Shown here in pieces: positions 32,682 through 42,555 of a stretch of DNA of 64,000 nt. Position 1 is the first letter of the stretch, and every line of letters begins with the position of its first letter. The DNA comes from Gerris lacustris (Eukaryota > Arthropoda > Insecta > Hemiptera > Gerridae). Both the position numbers and the translations under genes were made by a program. The stretch is taken from contig OX578278.1 in NCBI GenBank assembly GCA_951217055.1, positions 31,757,105 through 31,821,104 of the forward strand, written 5' to 3'. Below the pieces are notes generated by a model that was not told the origin of the DNA, made no database searches, and saw only the letters and a list, made by a program, of their open reading frames with translations.

Positions 32682-33066
32682 TCTGTCTCCCGTTGTTAAT
32701 AATAATTATAATTTGATTAAAATTAAAATTTAAACTTTCCGTAGTATGAATACTACCAAAAACTTAAAAATTGAATTTCTAATTGATTGTACTAGGTACA
32801 GGTACTAATTGGGTACTTTATAATTATAATCGTTATTTCTCGGTCTAGTTCTATTATCGTAAATGTCAATTCCTAGACTTGTGGAAAAATTGAAAGCTTA
32901 ATTCGGGACTAGGTATCGTTCGTCGTCGGAGATTATTCTTCAGTGTAGCTTAGTTGGTTAGAGCGTCTATACTGGAAATATAGGAGGCCCGTGGTTCGAA
33001 TCCTGGCACCGGTGTCTATTTTTCTCTGTCTGTCTCCCTTTGTTAATTATAATTATAATTTGATTT
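32682..33066 (+). mobile_element. tRNA-derived SINE (32942-33066) with a duplicated tail at 32682
   Basis: 32948-32964 is a D-arm / A box (GCTTAGTTGGTTAGAGC). 32967-32983 is an anticodon-type hairpin, CTATA / TATAG with 7-nt loop CTGGAAA (anticodon GGA, serine-type). 32993-33003 is a perfect B box, GGTTCGAATCC. The acceptor stem does not pair and the long serine variable arm is missing, so this is a tRNA-like SINE head, not a gene. Its tail TCTGTCTCCCTTTGTTAAT plus ATTATAATTATAATTTGATT occurs once more at 32682-32720. Confidence 0.65.
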
Positions 33067-33239
33067 AAAAGAAAAAAGTATGGTTCATTTAAAGCTGTGA
33101 AGTTTATTGGCCTAACCTAAACACAAATACGCTAGTGAGGTAATACTACCAAGGAAAATGCTTTTGACAGTCAAAAGACTAACATATAAATTAGGGCATG
33201 AGCATAGTCGAACCAGCATGACAATGATGACCATTATTT

Positions 33240-33601
33240 TCAGGTCAAAACTTGCTGGCGCTTACTCTTTTAATAAGCTCTCCATTTATTTAAGCAATGT
33301 TGGGTGCCGAGTATGAGCACAATTTCGTACCTCAGGCTTCAACAATATCAAAATAACCCACAAATGTTCAATTTATAGGATCAAAACAAACGAAATGTGT
33401 ACTCTTTGCAACGTACATGAAGTAGAAGATCTAGCTCACCTTTTGTTCAGATATCCCATGTACGCCAGCCAAAGAGAACACTTCCTCCCCTCCATCTTAC
33501 TGACACAGCATTTAATAATTTATCAAATACAGCTTCTGTTATCAGCCCTTATGAAAAATCTTTCACAAAAAATATGTATTACTTCGTCTGTAATGTTCTG
33601 A
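33240..33601 (+). pseudogene. LINE ORF2 C-terminal fragment (zinc-knuckle end)
   Basis: 33370-33480 reads KTNEMCTLCNVHEVEDLAHL then LFRYPMYASQREHFLP. C-x2-C-x(7-8)-E-D-x2-H-x4-(C/Y)P is the typical C-terminal end of non-LTR retrotransposon ORF2 (the last Cys is Tyr here). Upstream residues HKCSIYRIK fit the same frame. No upstream RT or RNase H remains. Confidence 0.65.
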
Positions 33602-33723
33602 AATTAAGGTCCTTTCTTCTAAACGAATAACCCATCAGTTTATCTTTTAATAAATCAAATTCATATGGTCCCCAATTATTGTGATGTAATATTTAATATT
33701 ATTATTATTGAAGAGATTTTTTT

Positions 33724-34360
33724 ATGTGGACTTGTAGAATGTATAAGAAGAGAATATATCAACCTTACGATAATATTAAAATAGCCCAAAAAAATTTCAC
33801 CACCTTAAAAACATTTTTGTACTCAAAACTCAAAGATCCCATCCCTCCTATACAACAAAGTAACGTCATATACCAAATAAATTGCAAACAATGTCCTGCC
33901 ATATATATAGAAGAAACTTTGCAACAATTCAAAAACAGATTTCATCGACATATCAAAGACATCTCAAACAACAACACTAACAGCTATATCATAACACGCA
34001 CACAACACTAAACACACATTAGACACTGGTAGTTATAATATTTTACACACTGAAAAACGACTTACACTGGTAATTTTATACATAAAATCAAATACAAACA
34101 ACATAAACTTGAAACAGGACACACATAAATAAAGCAGTTTTCATACAAATATTATATTTAATACTAATAAAAATAAATAATTCAAATTTGTTGATTATGT
34201 CAATTATAAAAAAATTCTTAATAAAAAAATGTAATAACTGCTAAAACGAGTCAAAATTACTACACACCTTATTTGGAAAGATTTTTAGTGCTATCTTATA
34301 TTACATTCTTATAATTTTCAATTCTATCCTGATGAAGCTCAGGCTCCCTGAGCGAAAGAT
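33724..34360 (+). mobile_element. Penelope-like element 3' part: GIY-YIG endonuclease relic and hammerhead motif
   Basis: 33724-34011 contains LKDPIPPIQQSNVIYQINCK then QCPAIYIEETLQQFKNRFHR, matching the Penelope-like endonuclease (..NVIYKI.C..C...YIGQT...LK.R...H). GIY-YIG glycine in YIGQT is replaced (YIEET). After a stop the frame continues as LDTGSYNILHTEKRLTL and INLKQDTHK, the usual C-terminal end of these proteins. Downstream, 34329-34357 holds CTGATGA, a perfect 7-bp stem GCTCAGG-CTC-CCTGAGC, then GAAA: the conserved hammerhead ribozyme core known in Penelope-like terminal repeats. The reverse transcriptase part is missing, so this is a 5'-truncated copy. Confidence 0.8.
34329..34357 (+). 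ncRNA. hammerhead ribozyme-like core
   Basis: CTGATGA (34329-34335), an unpaired A, stem II GCTCAGG / CCTGAGC (7 of 7 pairs) with a 3-nt loop, and GAAA (34354-34357). All invariant core boxes are present. Stems I and III could not be paired convincingly by eye with the flanking sequence, so self-cleavage is uncertain. The extra A between the CUGAUGA box and stem II is unusual. Confidence 0.5.
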
Positions 34361-34966
34361 TTGTATGAAATAAAAAAAAAGTAAACCATACACACGGACT
34401 TTTATTCCAACAAATCCCCTTCACTCTTCTTCTTATTATTATTTCTAATTTATTAATTATTTGGAGAAAGAATCGAGTTTATATTTTAATTGCTTAATAA
34501 TAATTAATTTAAGTTATTTTAATTTTTAAATGCTTATACTTTTGTTTTAATTACAAATTTAAGAGGTATTCCTATTTATCAGTTGTATAATATTGATGGA
34601 AGAGGTTATTAAATAATTTAATTTAAACTTATCATTCTGCAGTTGGTAATATTTTAATTTGTATGATATTTGAGATAAGTGGGGTTCAGCTTTGCTTTGA
34701 TGTTATAATTTATTGTTAGTATTTTTGAAATAAGTACATTTGATCACAATTCCATTATTTTATTGTACAAATGTAAACACTGACTTCTATTTTATTTTCA
34801 TTTTTAAGAAGGAACTATTGTATTACTTAGATTTTTTTTTTTTAACATGTACCTATAATGTTTGAAGATGTTGCCGAAACTTAACATTCTATTATTATAC
34901 AAAAAACTCAATTTGTTCAAAGCTTGTTATATGCTTTACACACATAAAAATTCTATTCTACATTGG

Positions 34967-35062
34967 GGGCTCGTCACCCATCCAAGTAGTGATCACGCCT
35001 GATGCTGCTTAACTTTATAGATTGGAGGATCAACTACTCTCCTATATGAGCTATACAGGCCC
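34967..35062 (-). mobile_element. 5S rRNA-derived SINE, copy 1
   Basis: Reverse complement reads AAGTTAAGCAGCATCAGGCG then TGATCACTACTTGGATGGGT and GAC. Compare animal 5S rRNA: GAAGTTAAGCA.CGTCGGGC.. and TAGTACTTGGATGGGTGACC. CTACTTGGATGGGTGAC is the internal promoter box C. The 5' half (AGGAGAGTAGTTGATCCTCC) is more diverged. It is too degraded to be a 5S gene. Confidence 0.75.
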
Positions 35063-35230
35063 TGAAGTTTATTGGCTTTCACTTAGATACTCTTAACTGA
35101 AGTTCAAATATCAAGGATAAATGCTCGTAACAGTCTCATACACACTTACATATAAATTAGGGGATCGGCTTAGTTAAGTGTTTTGAATACCTACAGCTCA
35201 CCTAAAAACCATGTTGTATGTTTGTTGCAG

Positions 35231-35450
35231 CTATTTGTCTATCTGCTAGCACCACTGTGTCATCAGGTCAAGGAATCTGATCTTCAAACATTTCGCCTTG
35301 AAAATGGAGTGAAGCTATGGCATGCTATGTGGGAATACAGGCACCCTGATGCCAGATGCTTTACTGCTCTTTGCAAGCCTAGACCTGCTGCTCTGTGGAG
35401 ACAAGCAAAACAAAAACGTGCTACCCACTTTGGGGATGTCTTCATCGGAA
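35231..35450 (+). CDS. unc80: unc80 exon 5 (residues 150-222)
   Basis: Acceptor tttgttgcag, donor gtaagc. It opens with LFVYLLAPLCHQVKESDLQT, followed by FRLENGVKLWHAMWEYRHPD and a FTALCKPRPAALWR segment, closely following vertebrate LFVFLFAPLVHRIKESDL and IWQPMWEHRQP. Ends with THFGDVFIG and one base of the next codon (phase 1). Confidence 0.96.
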
Positions 35451-36284
35451 GTAAGCCTTTTTTCCTTAAATATTTGATTATATCTTATTTTTCATAATTT
35501 TTTATGATCAGCTCCCCCCTAATTTGGGACTAAAGGCAGTCATAGACGTTGCAGTCATGCCTGACAATTAAACCTGTACAGCCTTTAGCTGTATAGGAGA
35601 TACACTTCTTAGGCTTATGTGCTTATTCCTAGCTAGACAATTTTCAAATAATGTCGGTGATTTTTCTGAAAAAAATATTTTAGTAAATTATTTGTCTTTT
35701 ATCTTGGTAACTAAATTTTTCCAGTGAAAGTATTACATGGCTTTATTGGTGAATAAAATTATAACCTTGGCCAAAACTATTTCATTTTTACAAACAAATT
35801 TAGGAATTTTTTGGAACAAACAATGCTTCCAAATTAAGAGCTAGAATTAATATCTTTATTTTCCTTCAATGTATGACACTTTGAAAATGAATACCAAATG
35901 TTATTGAAATAAGTTCAGTCTCAATCTCCACACTTCTACATAATAAAGAGACTGCAGATAGACACAGCTTTGTGTTAACACCACTCAGTGGTGGGTATCA
36001 GGTTTTGATTAATGATAAAATAGATACAAATTCTAACTCTGTCCTTTTAGTACCAACCATGCATGGGGATGGGGATGTGCCACTGAGATATTAAATCTGA
36101 TTATGATAAATGGTAGAGTACTGACATTGAGAGGATACACACTAATTGTGAGAAGCTATAATGAAGATCTTGTTGCTTTATGGGCACTCATAGTATCCAA
36201 CACAAAGTTTTAATAAGACAAAATGTTTTCTGTAATTACCTTCCAAATAAAATTTTATCTATTTAATGTATTATTTATTTTTAG
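35451..36284. other. unc80 intron 5, no gene
   Basis: 35560-35610 (CCTGTACAGCC, TAGCTGTATAGGAGATACAC) resembles the 5' half of the 5S-derived SINE copies and may be a further fragment. Nothing else is recognised. Confidence 0.35.
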
Positions 36285-36388
36285 GAAAAGCCACTGCAAG
36301 TGAAAGTCATTCAGTAACTGGAAGCCCTCCCAGTCAAGTAAATTTAGGCTTGAGTTCGGATCCGTCTAGCAAACTTACGGAGGATGAT
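36285..36388 (+). CDS. unc80: unc80 exon 6 (residues 223-257)
   Basis: Acceptor tttatttttag, donor gtaagt. The split codon A|GA gives arginine, so the junction reads DVFIG-RKATASESH. The rest is a Ser/Pro-rich, probably disordered linker (TGSPPSQVNLGLSSDPSSKL) ending in TEDD. Leaves in phase 0. Confidence 0.88.
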
Positions 36389-36523
36389 GTAAGTAATCTG
36401 TTACAAATGAAAAGTGATTAATACCACTTACTTTATGATTTCCAGCCTTTTATTTGGAGATGTGAGAAATCAGTAATATAATCCATTTTCAAATGATTAA
36501 CAGTTCATTTGATTGTTTTTTAG

Positions 36524-36604
36524 ATGTGGGTCTCTTCACCAAAAGATGCTGCTTTTCCAGAGACAATACCAGAAGAAAGTTCAAGCACTGAAGATGAACA
36601 TGTT
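36524..36604 (+). CDS. unc80: unc80 exon 7 (residues 258-284)
   Basis: An 81-nt symmetrical exon (phase 0 on both sides) with acceptor gttttttag and donor gtaaga. It encodes an acidic Ser/Glu-rich stretch (FPETIPEESSSTEDEHV). Being a multiple of three and in a disordered linker, it could be skipped without changing frame. It has no strong homology of its own; it is supported by splice signals and by continuity between exons 6 and 8. Confidence 0.8.
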
Positions 36605-36817
36605 GTAAGATTATTTAGTTTATTTTATTTTTTAAAAATAAGAATTCCTAATTTTTACATAACCATGGGCATGTTATTGTGTTAATTTGGAGTCCCATCT
36701 TGGGCCTGTGATTGGTGTTCATCCAGCATTTTGAAGTAAATGGATAGGTTTTTAATGGAATTTGCATCGATTAGCGTTTTAAACTAGATAATGCAGTTGA
36801 TAGGAGGGGGGGGGGGA

Positions 36818-36908
36818 CTTCGTAACTCCTATAGGAGAGCAGATGGTTCTCCTCTGATAAAGTTAAACATTACTGGGCATGGTAACAAATCTGGGATGGT
36901 GACCACAG
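36818..36908 (+). mobile_element. 5S rRNA-derived SINE, copy 2
   Basis: GATGGTTCTCCTCTGATAAA, GTTAAACATTACTGGGCATG, then CTGGGATGGTGACC. This matches the 5S rRNA order CGGTTCTCGTCCGATC, AAGTTAAGCA..GGGC.TGG, TTGGATGGGTGACC, so both halves of 5S are represented. A G-run precedes it. The short open frame over it is not a gene. Confidence 0.72.
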
Positions 36909-37081
36909 ATCTGGGTTCAATTATTGGACCAGACCCCCTGTTCGATGTTCACCCAGCATCGTCATATAAATATGCTGCTGATTATGTAAAGTAAAAATTT
37001 TAATATTTTATATTATGTAAAATAAATGTCATAATGTAGCTGATTATGTGAAATGACGATTAATGGTTGTGTATGCCAATT

Positions 37082-37200
37082 GTAAGGTTTATACAGCTAA
37101 TAGAGGGGCACACAAACCCCGTGTTATTCTCAAAAGTTTCTCATTCACATCATTACTTCATTCAATCCAGACCCTGTATCATCCATGAACTATATATAGT
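37082..37200. repeat. dispersed repeat, second copy of 25430-25530
   Basis: AAGGTTTATACAGCTAATAG, AGGGGCACACAAACCCCGTG, TTAT here compares with AAGGATTATACAGCTGATGG, AGCGACATACTAATCTCGTG, TCAT at 25451. It follows the 5S-derived SINE by about 170 bp and may be its body or tail. Confidence 0.45.
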
Positions 37201-37517
37201 TTAGTTATTTGTAATTTTGTTAGTATGAGCTGTTTGACCCAAAAAGCTCTCCATCACGGATTATTTTTATTTTACATTTAAAAATCACATTTTAATTGTT
37301 TCCTAGATGATCTTCAGGTTACCTTCCATAGCTGATTCTGAATGTCTCAGGGAATCATCAGTCTACACTGTAATATTCTTCAACTCATTTTTCTTTATTA
37401 ATATAGTGTTCATATTATATATTCAATTTGAGGAGGTAGCAATATCATACAAATAGTTTATTTATATCAAAGAAATTTAAATTGGTATTAACTAATTTTT
37501 TAAAATGTTAAATGTAG

Positions 37518-37612
37518 GCTACAGATGCTACTCTGTTCCATGCTCAAAAGAGAGCGTCAAAGACTCCTTCAGAACTTGCTTCAGATTCATTTATTAAAAT
37601 TAATATGCAAGG
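37518..37612 (+). CDS. unc80: unc80 exon 8 (residues 285-315)
   Basis: Acceptor aaatgtag, donor gtaagc. Encodes ATDATLFHAQKRASKTPSEL and ends FIKINMQG with a split GG|G codon. The polypyrimidine tract is weak, but both ends fit the neighbours' phases (enters in 0, leaves in 2). Linker-type sequence, low conservation expected. Confidence 0.8.
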
Positions 37613-37664
37613 GTAAGCAACTTTATTCATATTTAAAGTAATTTAGTAATTTAAGTATTTAGAA

Positions 37665-37745
37665 TTCTAAATACTATAGTATAAATAATACTAGTAGTAT
37701 TATTTATACTACTAATACTAGTAGTATAAATAATACTAGTAGGTT
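37665..37745. repeat. ACTAGTAGTATAAATAAT palindromic tandem repeat
   Basis: Alternating direct and inverted copies of AATACTAGTAGTAT and ATAAATAATACTAGTAG; strongly self-complementary and lying between exons 8 and 9. Confidence 0.7.
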
Positions 37746-37892
37746 ATTAAAATGAAAATTCTATGATCATATGATTTGATTTAAACTGTTACACTGCATT
37801 GTTCCACAAATTCAAAATCAAGAGTAAAAGCGGTTACTTTGGCCATTTTTTTTTTTTTTTTTTTTGATGTTGCATCATATTATTCTGTTTAG

Positions 37893-38066
37893 GAGAAGGC
37901 AAAGTTCTGTAGACAAGGAGTCAGTTATGTCAGTCAGAACAGATAAGTGTGGAGTAGAATCAAATTCAGCTGCTACTGTACTCGATGTATCTGTGCTTCG
38001 ATGCCTTTTCATTCCTCAGTGGCCAGAAGAGGGTGTTTACTGGGCACTTCAATTCCTATACCACAG
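37893..38066 (+). CDS. unc80: unc80 exon 9 (residues 316-373)
   Basis: Follows a 20-plus T run and acceptor attctgtttag; donor gtaaac. After a basic RRQSSVDKES start it carries the highly conserved block TVLDVSVLRCLFIPQWPEEG, then VYWALQFLYHR. The vertebrate equivalent is YFDVAVLRCLLQPHWSEEG. Enters and leaves in phase 2. Confidence 0.96.
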
Positions 38067-38201
38067 GTAAACAAACTTGTAATAACACCAATATGTTAAT
38101 TGGGAGGATTTCAATTATAAAGCACTTTATTGAATCCCAAATTATTGTAATTTCATCATTTTGGGGGAAATTAAAAAAACAAACATTATTGTATTTCACA
38201 G

Positions 38202-38371
38202 GTTTACTTGCCGAAACCAATTTCTTCAAACCCCATAACAGTCATGCATTGCTGGCGAAAAATATATCTCGAAATGAAGAGTTTTTAAAAGTATTAAAAC
38301 CGATTGTAAAGATTAATCTTCTACACTGGCAACAGCAGGGGTTTCTTGCCATGCCCACTTGTAATATTGAG
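38202..38371 (+). other. cryptic exon-like segment in unc80 intron 9
   Basis: Acceptor-like gtatttcacag, 170 nt, donor-like gtatcc. Its best open frame (LLAETNFFKPHNSHALLAKN, then FLKVLKPIVKINLLHWQQQG) looks protein-like but needs a phase-1 upstream exon, whereas exon 9 ends in phase 2. In the phase exon 9 would impose it stops after about 11 codons. It could act as a poison exon or be a relic of another protein; it is not part of the UNC80 reading frame. Confidence 0.3.
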
Positions 38372-38597
38372 GTATCCTTTGCTTAACAATTCTTAGGACT
38401 GTGTCATACTTTTAAAGTTTGTTTCCCCAGCAATGCACAATTGTTTTGCGGTGTAGAATTTTACCCATGGCTATAAAAATTGGTCTCAAATTTAATTCAA
38501 TCATTAGTCTTTACTTTTAGTTATAGTTTGTTTCATGCTCATATTCAATGATGATAAATTATAAATAATATTTGAAGTATTGGTTGTTTGTATTCAG

Positions 38598-38770
38598 GTT
38601 GCGAGATGTTCCAGATACTAATAAGCAGGAACCAGAACAAAGGAAGAGAAGTAATTCTCTTCCTAATCCTCAGCTTAAGATAAACTTCTGTACTGATACT
38701 GATTCCTGTAAGAAGGACAAGAAAGAGTACATTGAAGTACCTGAAGTTAAGGATGTCTCGCCAACTGCTG
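38598..38770 (+). CDS. unc80: unc80 exon 10 (residues 374-431)
   Basis: Acceptor tgtattcag, donor gtaact. It continues FLYHR into LRDVPDTNKQEPEQRKRSNS, matching the vertebrate LQRLRHMLEEKPEKP region with an RSNSLP/RSSSM-type serine site that looks like a basophilic kinase target. The C-terminal half is Lys/Glu-rich linker ending DVSPTAG. Leaves in phase 1. Confidence 0.93.
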
Positions 38771-39364
38771 GTAACTCACTTAAATTAATTTTTTTTAAAT
38801 AAAATTTATTAGCCAGACTCTGTTAAATCTAGATCTTCCAGAGGAGACCACCTCAGAGATATTGTTATTCCGTGGTTTCAAACCCACTACAGGGATCATT
38901 CTCTAAGGAGTTGCTGTTAATGTGAGTAATTTACAGCTGATAATTCAGGTTGGCCTACCTTATTTTATAGCCTACCTAGGTTTAAGGTTTTATCAGAAGA
39001 AACTCTCCCCAAGGGTGGATGTGATCCTGGATTAACGGACCTCCAGTAGAGATGGTATTTACTGGCTATGATGCAATAACGCCACTTGATGTTTTAGCGT
39101 CTTCACGGTGTTATGTCCTCTATAATTGTTCTATTTTTTTATGAGTGGTTTCCAGGTATTGGGAAGCCTGTGCCCACCATCTTTGTTTAAATTAACACTT
39201 TTTTAATTATCTCATGAGCTTTTGCTGTAATTTGAAACTTGAACTTAAACTTCTGGGACATTCCCTTATTTGATGGGAATACAATTTTGGTTGATGGGAA
39301 TAAAATAAAGTTTATTGCAAGTATATTGTATAGTAAAAAATTACTAATTTATTAATTTGTTAAG

Positions 39365-39531
39365 GTATGCCCCCACCTCATAAAGATGCTGGCCACTTTA
39401 GGAGAGCTAGTGAAAAGGTTAAAAAGAAAATGAAAATGGCTGATCTTCGTGCTTTCGTCGAAACTAAACTCCTCTCTAAATCTGAGAAACATTTGGAAAA
39501 ATATTCAGAAAATAAGAAAATGTTTAAAGAT
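39365..39531 (+). CDS. unc80: unc80 exon 11 (residues 432-487)
   Basis: Acceptor tttgttaag, donor gtaagt. The split codon G|GT gives glycine, then MPPPHKDAGHFRRASEKVKK, then MADLRAFVETKLLSKSEKHL and KMFKD. The basic stretch followed by an amphipathic helix fits the insect UNC80 linker. The acceptor has a poor polypyrimidine tract, but the frame is open across the exon and matches both neighbours. Confidence 0.9.
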
Positions 39532-40269
39532 GTAAGTTTTTTTAATATGTTATTTAGTTTGTATTAATAGGATGAAAATTATAAAATCGGAGAAAATTAC
39601 ATAAGTATATTAGCTTCACTTGTCTGTCAGGGAAACTACTTGGACCTAAAATTGACTCGCTTTCTAACCACTAGAAAGCTGCTAAGTGCGCAGATTATGA
39701 ATTTCTGTTGACAGATAATAATCAGTCATTAGTTTATAATAAAAATGTTATAATTTATTTGATAAATATTGGCGGTAAAATTCAAAAGAAAATTTAAATT
39801 ACCACAACCACTGACAGGTAAGTGAGGTTATTTCCATTTAACCCTCTAATGCTTGGTTAGAAATTACCATAAACGCCAACAGTAAAATTTTTAAAAAAAT
39901 AATTAATTAATAATTAATTTACTTTAATTAAAATTAATTAAATAATTCATTAAATTAAATCATTAATTCAATTAATTAATAAAATTAACAATAAAAAATA
40001 AAATTGACAATAAAAAATAAAATTAATTAGGAGTGTGGTCCCCTGGAGGACATTGTGCTTTTGCATTTGGGTCATGGTGCTTTTTTATATATGGGCGTTA
40101 ATGGGTTCAGGCAAAAGATATGTCTATAGACTCAAGAGCCGAGGCCGCTTCACAGATTTCTCCTTTTTAGTGTATGTTTAAAAGCTTGTTTTTATTTATT
40201 TTTAATATAATTTTATTTAAATTTTATTAATAGTATTGTAATGCTAATAAGTATTAATAAAATGATGTG
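39532..40269. other. unc80 intron 11, low-complexity AT
   Basis: 39895-40030 is a TTAATTAA-rich low-complexity tract. No gene recognised. Confidence 0.5.
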
Positions 40270-40380
40270 ACTTCTAACTGAAGGAATAATAAAAACAAAA
40301 GCCTCTCCATAAAATAAGTATTTAATCCTCAAAACTAGCTTTAGGCCTCTAGGCTGTCATCAGTGGCTACAATGACAGTA
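40270..40380 (-). mobile_element. possible Penelope-like terminus on the - strand
   Basis: On the - strand: CACTGATGACAGCCTAGAGG then CCTAAAGC, i.e. CTGATGA (40357-40363), a GCC/GGC stem and a damaged GAAA box, followed by TAGTTTTGAGGATTAAATAC and TTATTTTATGGAGAGGC. The layout equals the Penelope-like termini at 13917-13985. The sequence upstream on this strand (40380-40900) is not recognised. Confidence 0.45.
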
Positions 40381-40919
40381 TAAAGAGGTTATATAAGTAC
40401 TAATATATATATAAAAAAAAGAACGTTAAAGTTAGTTAATAAAAATTCCAAAAAAGTTAAAACTGTGCTAATACCTTTAGTTAGTGGAGACCAGGCCATG
40501 AAAGGGAGAATGTATTGCCACTTTAAAGTTGCAAGCTCATTTCCCTTGATTTCTCCTATCGAATTTGTCAACGGCCCATTTAATTAACTCTCTTGTTACC
40601 AGGCACCTGCCAAGTCCTAGTTTGTTTCTACCACTGGGTCCCTTTTGTTGGTATCCTCAACCTCTATTCCTTCTCCTGGAAAGTAGATGAGAGGAGTATT
40701 CCCGTGTTTCCAATTTTCTCCTCCTTTTCTTTGTTTTTTAAAGCCTTGTTAAAGGCTCTCCTAGCTGTTTTGTGGAGGAGGTCCGATCTTATATTCCACT
40801 ACAATACATCCTTGTGTGTTTTGGACTTTAAGAGGACAAGCCTCCAAGATAAAAAAAAATACTCTTATAACTCCAAGTTATATTTAATCTTAGATTAATA
40901 AAAATTTCATACGTTCAAG

Positions 40920-41056
40920 GAACATCACCGTAGCCTGGATCATGAAGACGAAGATGCAACAAAAAGTGCTAACCACTTCTGTGGCTATCTAGAACCAGAT
41001 AGCAGACAAGTACAAGGAACCAACCTCATCAAGGGCAAAAGTATGCCCAGTCTTAG
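40920..41056 (+). CDS. unc80: unc80 exon 12 (residues 488-532)
   Basis: Encodes EHHRSLDHEDEDATKSANHF and ends GKSMPSLR, joining exon 13 through a split AG|G codon to give KSMPSLRYIGETRMDWVE. Frame is open throughout and both phases fit (0 in, 2 out). The acceptor (acgttcaag) is weak. An in-frame TAA at 40899 rules out use of the better-looking cttag upstream. The donor gtaatc opens a 15-kb intron. The start is the least certain part. Confidence 0.8.
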
Positions 41057-42555
41057 GTAATCACTTATTTACAATATGTTATAGATATTTATTCTTTTGT
41101 TTTTTGCATATTTAATTTTGTCTTTTATACAATTGTTTCCTTATAATTGCATCTTTCATGTTAGATAAATTTACCCCCCATTTAAGAAAAATACTTGTAT
41201 TTTTTTATTTATTTATAAAAGATTATTAGTATACAAATTACTTAATTAGTATAGTTTATTTTCAATTATTTATCTAGACTAGAGGTCGACCAAGAAGTCA
41301 TGGAAATCTGAGGAGTGCGCTAGTGTCGTTTTTTGGTGCCATGTATAGTCAAGTTTTAATAAAATAGACCACTGTCAAAAAACACAGTGTTGTTCTTTTG
41401 TTATTAATAATTTAATTTTTGATAACTTCAATATTTTTTAATTTTTTTTGCAACAGGCAACACTGTACCTGATAAGAAATCACTAATAATATACCATAAT
41501 ATCTTTATAATATTATTTATTGATTTTTCATAGTAATATTCTTTATATCTAAATAGATTTCTTCATTCTTAATCTTATTTTTTTCTTTCTCTTTATATCT
41601 GAGTTTGATTTGTTACTTTTTTATTTCTGTTCGTAAATAGTTTGTAAACTTTATCTAGTCCTGTAATATTAAAAGTTGATTTGTATTACAATAAAATTAA
41701 TATCTATTTTACAACTTCAAAATTCCATTATAAAAATAATGAGATTCTAAAATAAGTTTCACGGTTATTGGTTATTTGATTTATAAAAAATATAATGGGG
41801 GAAAACAAACTAGAAATTCGCTTATTATTTGATTAATTGTCACGGAGAGCAATCATTTTTATAATAACAAATACGTATTAGGTTTGTTTCAACCCCGTTA
41901 TTTGTAGCGTCTTTTGCATTTGCATTATCCCGTGGATTTGTGGATCGTACAAAAATCGTTTAGGATAGTTGTGACTATAATTCGTACTGTATAAAAACAA
42001 ACAAAACAGGAAACCTAACAGATTGGAAACCTTCCTGTTGTTCTGTTGTTATTCGTGAGATTTGACATAACCGCGCATGTCGTACAAACTAGAAATGGGT
42101 ATTGTCTTAGCACCCGACTGTACAGACTTCGGCAATACTCGGAAGTTCCGACTTTAAACGAAGCTAAGCTTTCAGTTTTTCCCGTGTTCATGACTTCTTG
42201 GTCGACCTCTAACAATTCTAATTTTACTCTGTACATTCCTTATTGTATTACTTTGTATACAAATGAAGTTGTAGGTTAAACATTTAAATACTATTAAGGC
42301 ACACATGCGGTATACATTGAATGCAGAAGATTCTCCTTTTGCCAAATAGTTTGGCTAACAACTACCAGCTAAAAAAAAACTAATTTTAAAAAAAAATGCA
42401 CCGTAATTATGTTCCTATGAAATATATTCACTATTTGATTTCACTACAGAATTTTTTGTGCAGGCAATATTTCTGGCTTAAAAAAACTAACTAGCCGATA
42501 GGTAAACTGAAGTGATGCAGATAGGTCTATTTTTGGATTCGACCTCTCCAGTGCG
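41057..42555. other. unc80 intron 12, first part
   Basis: The segment 41278-41330 (AGAGGTCGACCAAGAAGTCA) is echoed in inverted form at 42190-42215 (TGACTTCTTGGTCGACCTCT), a perfect 20-bp pair about 0.9 kb apart. These are likely the inverted ends of an element of about 0.94 kb (41280-42211), which also has CGTATTAGG and CGTAC words. No transposase is visible. Confidence 0.5.

Noticed and set aside
32942..33015. A functional tRNA-Ser(GGA) gene
   Set aside because: The D arm, anticodon hairpin and B box are present, but the acceptor stem does not pair, the T stem has mismatches and the long serine variable arm is missing. A SINE head explains it better.
34967..35062. A 5S rRNA gene
   Set aside because: Only part of the 5S sequence is kept, with many changes in the 5' half and no terminator-like T-run in place; other diverged copies nearby show it is a repeat.
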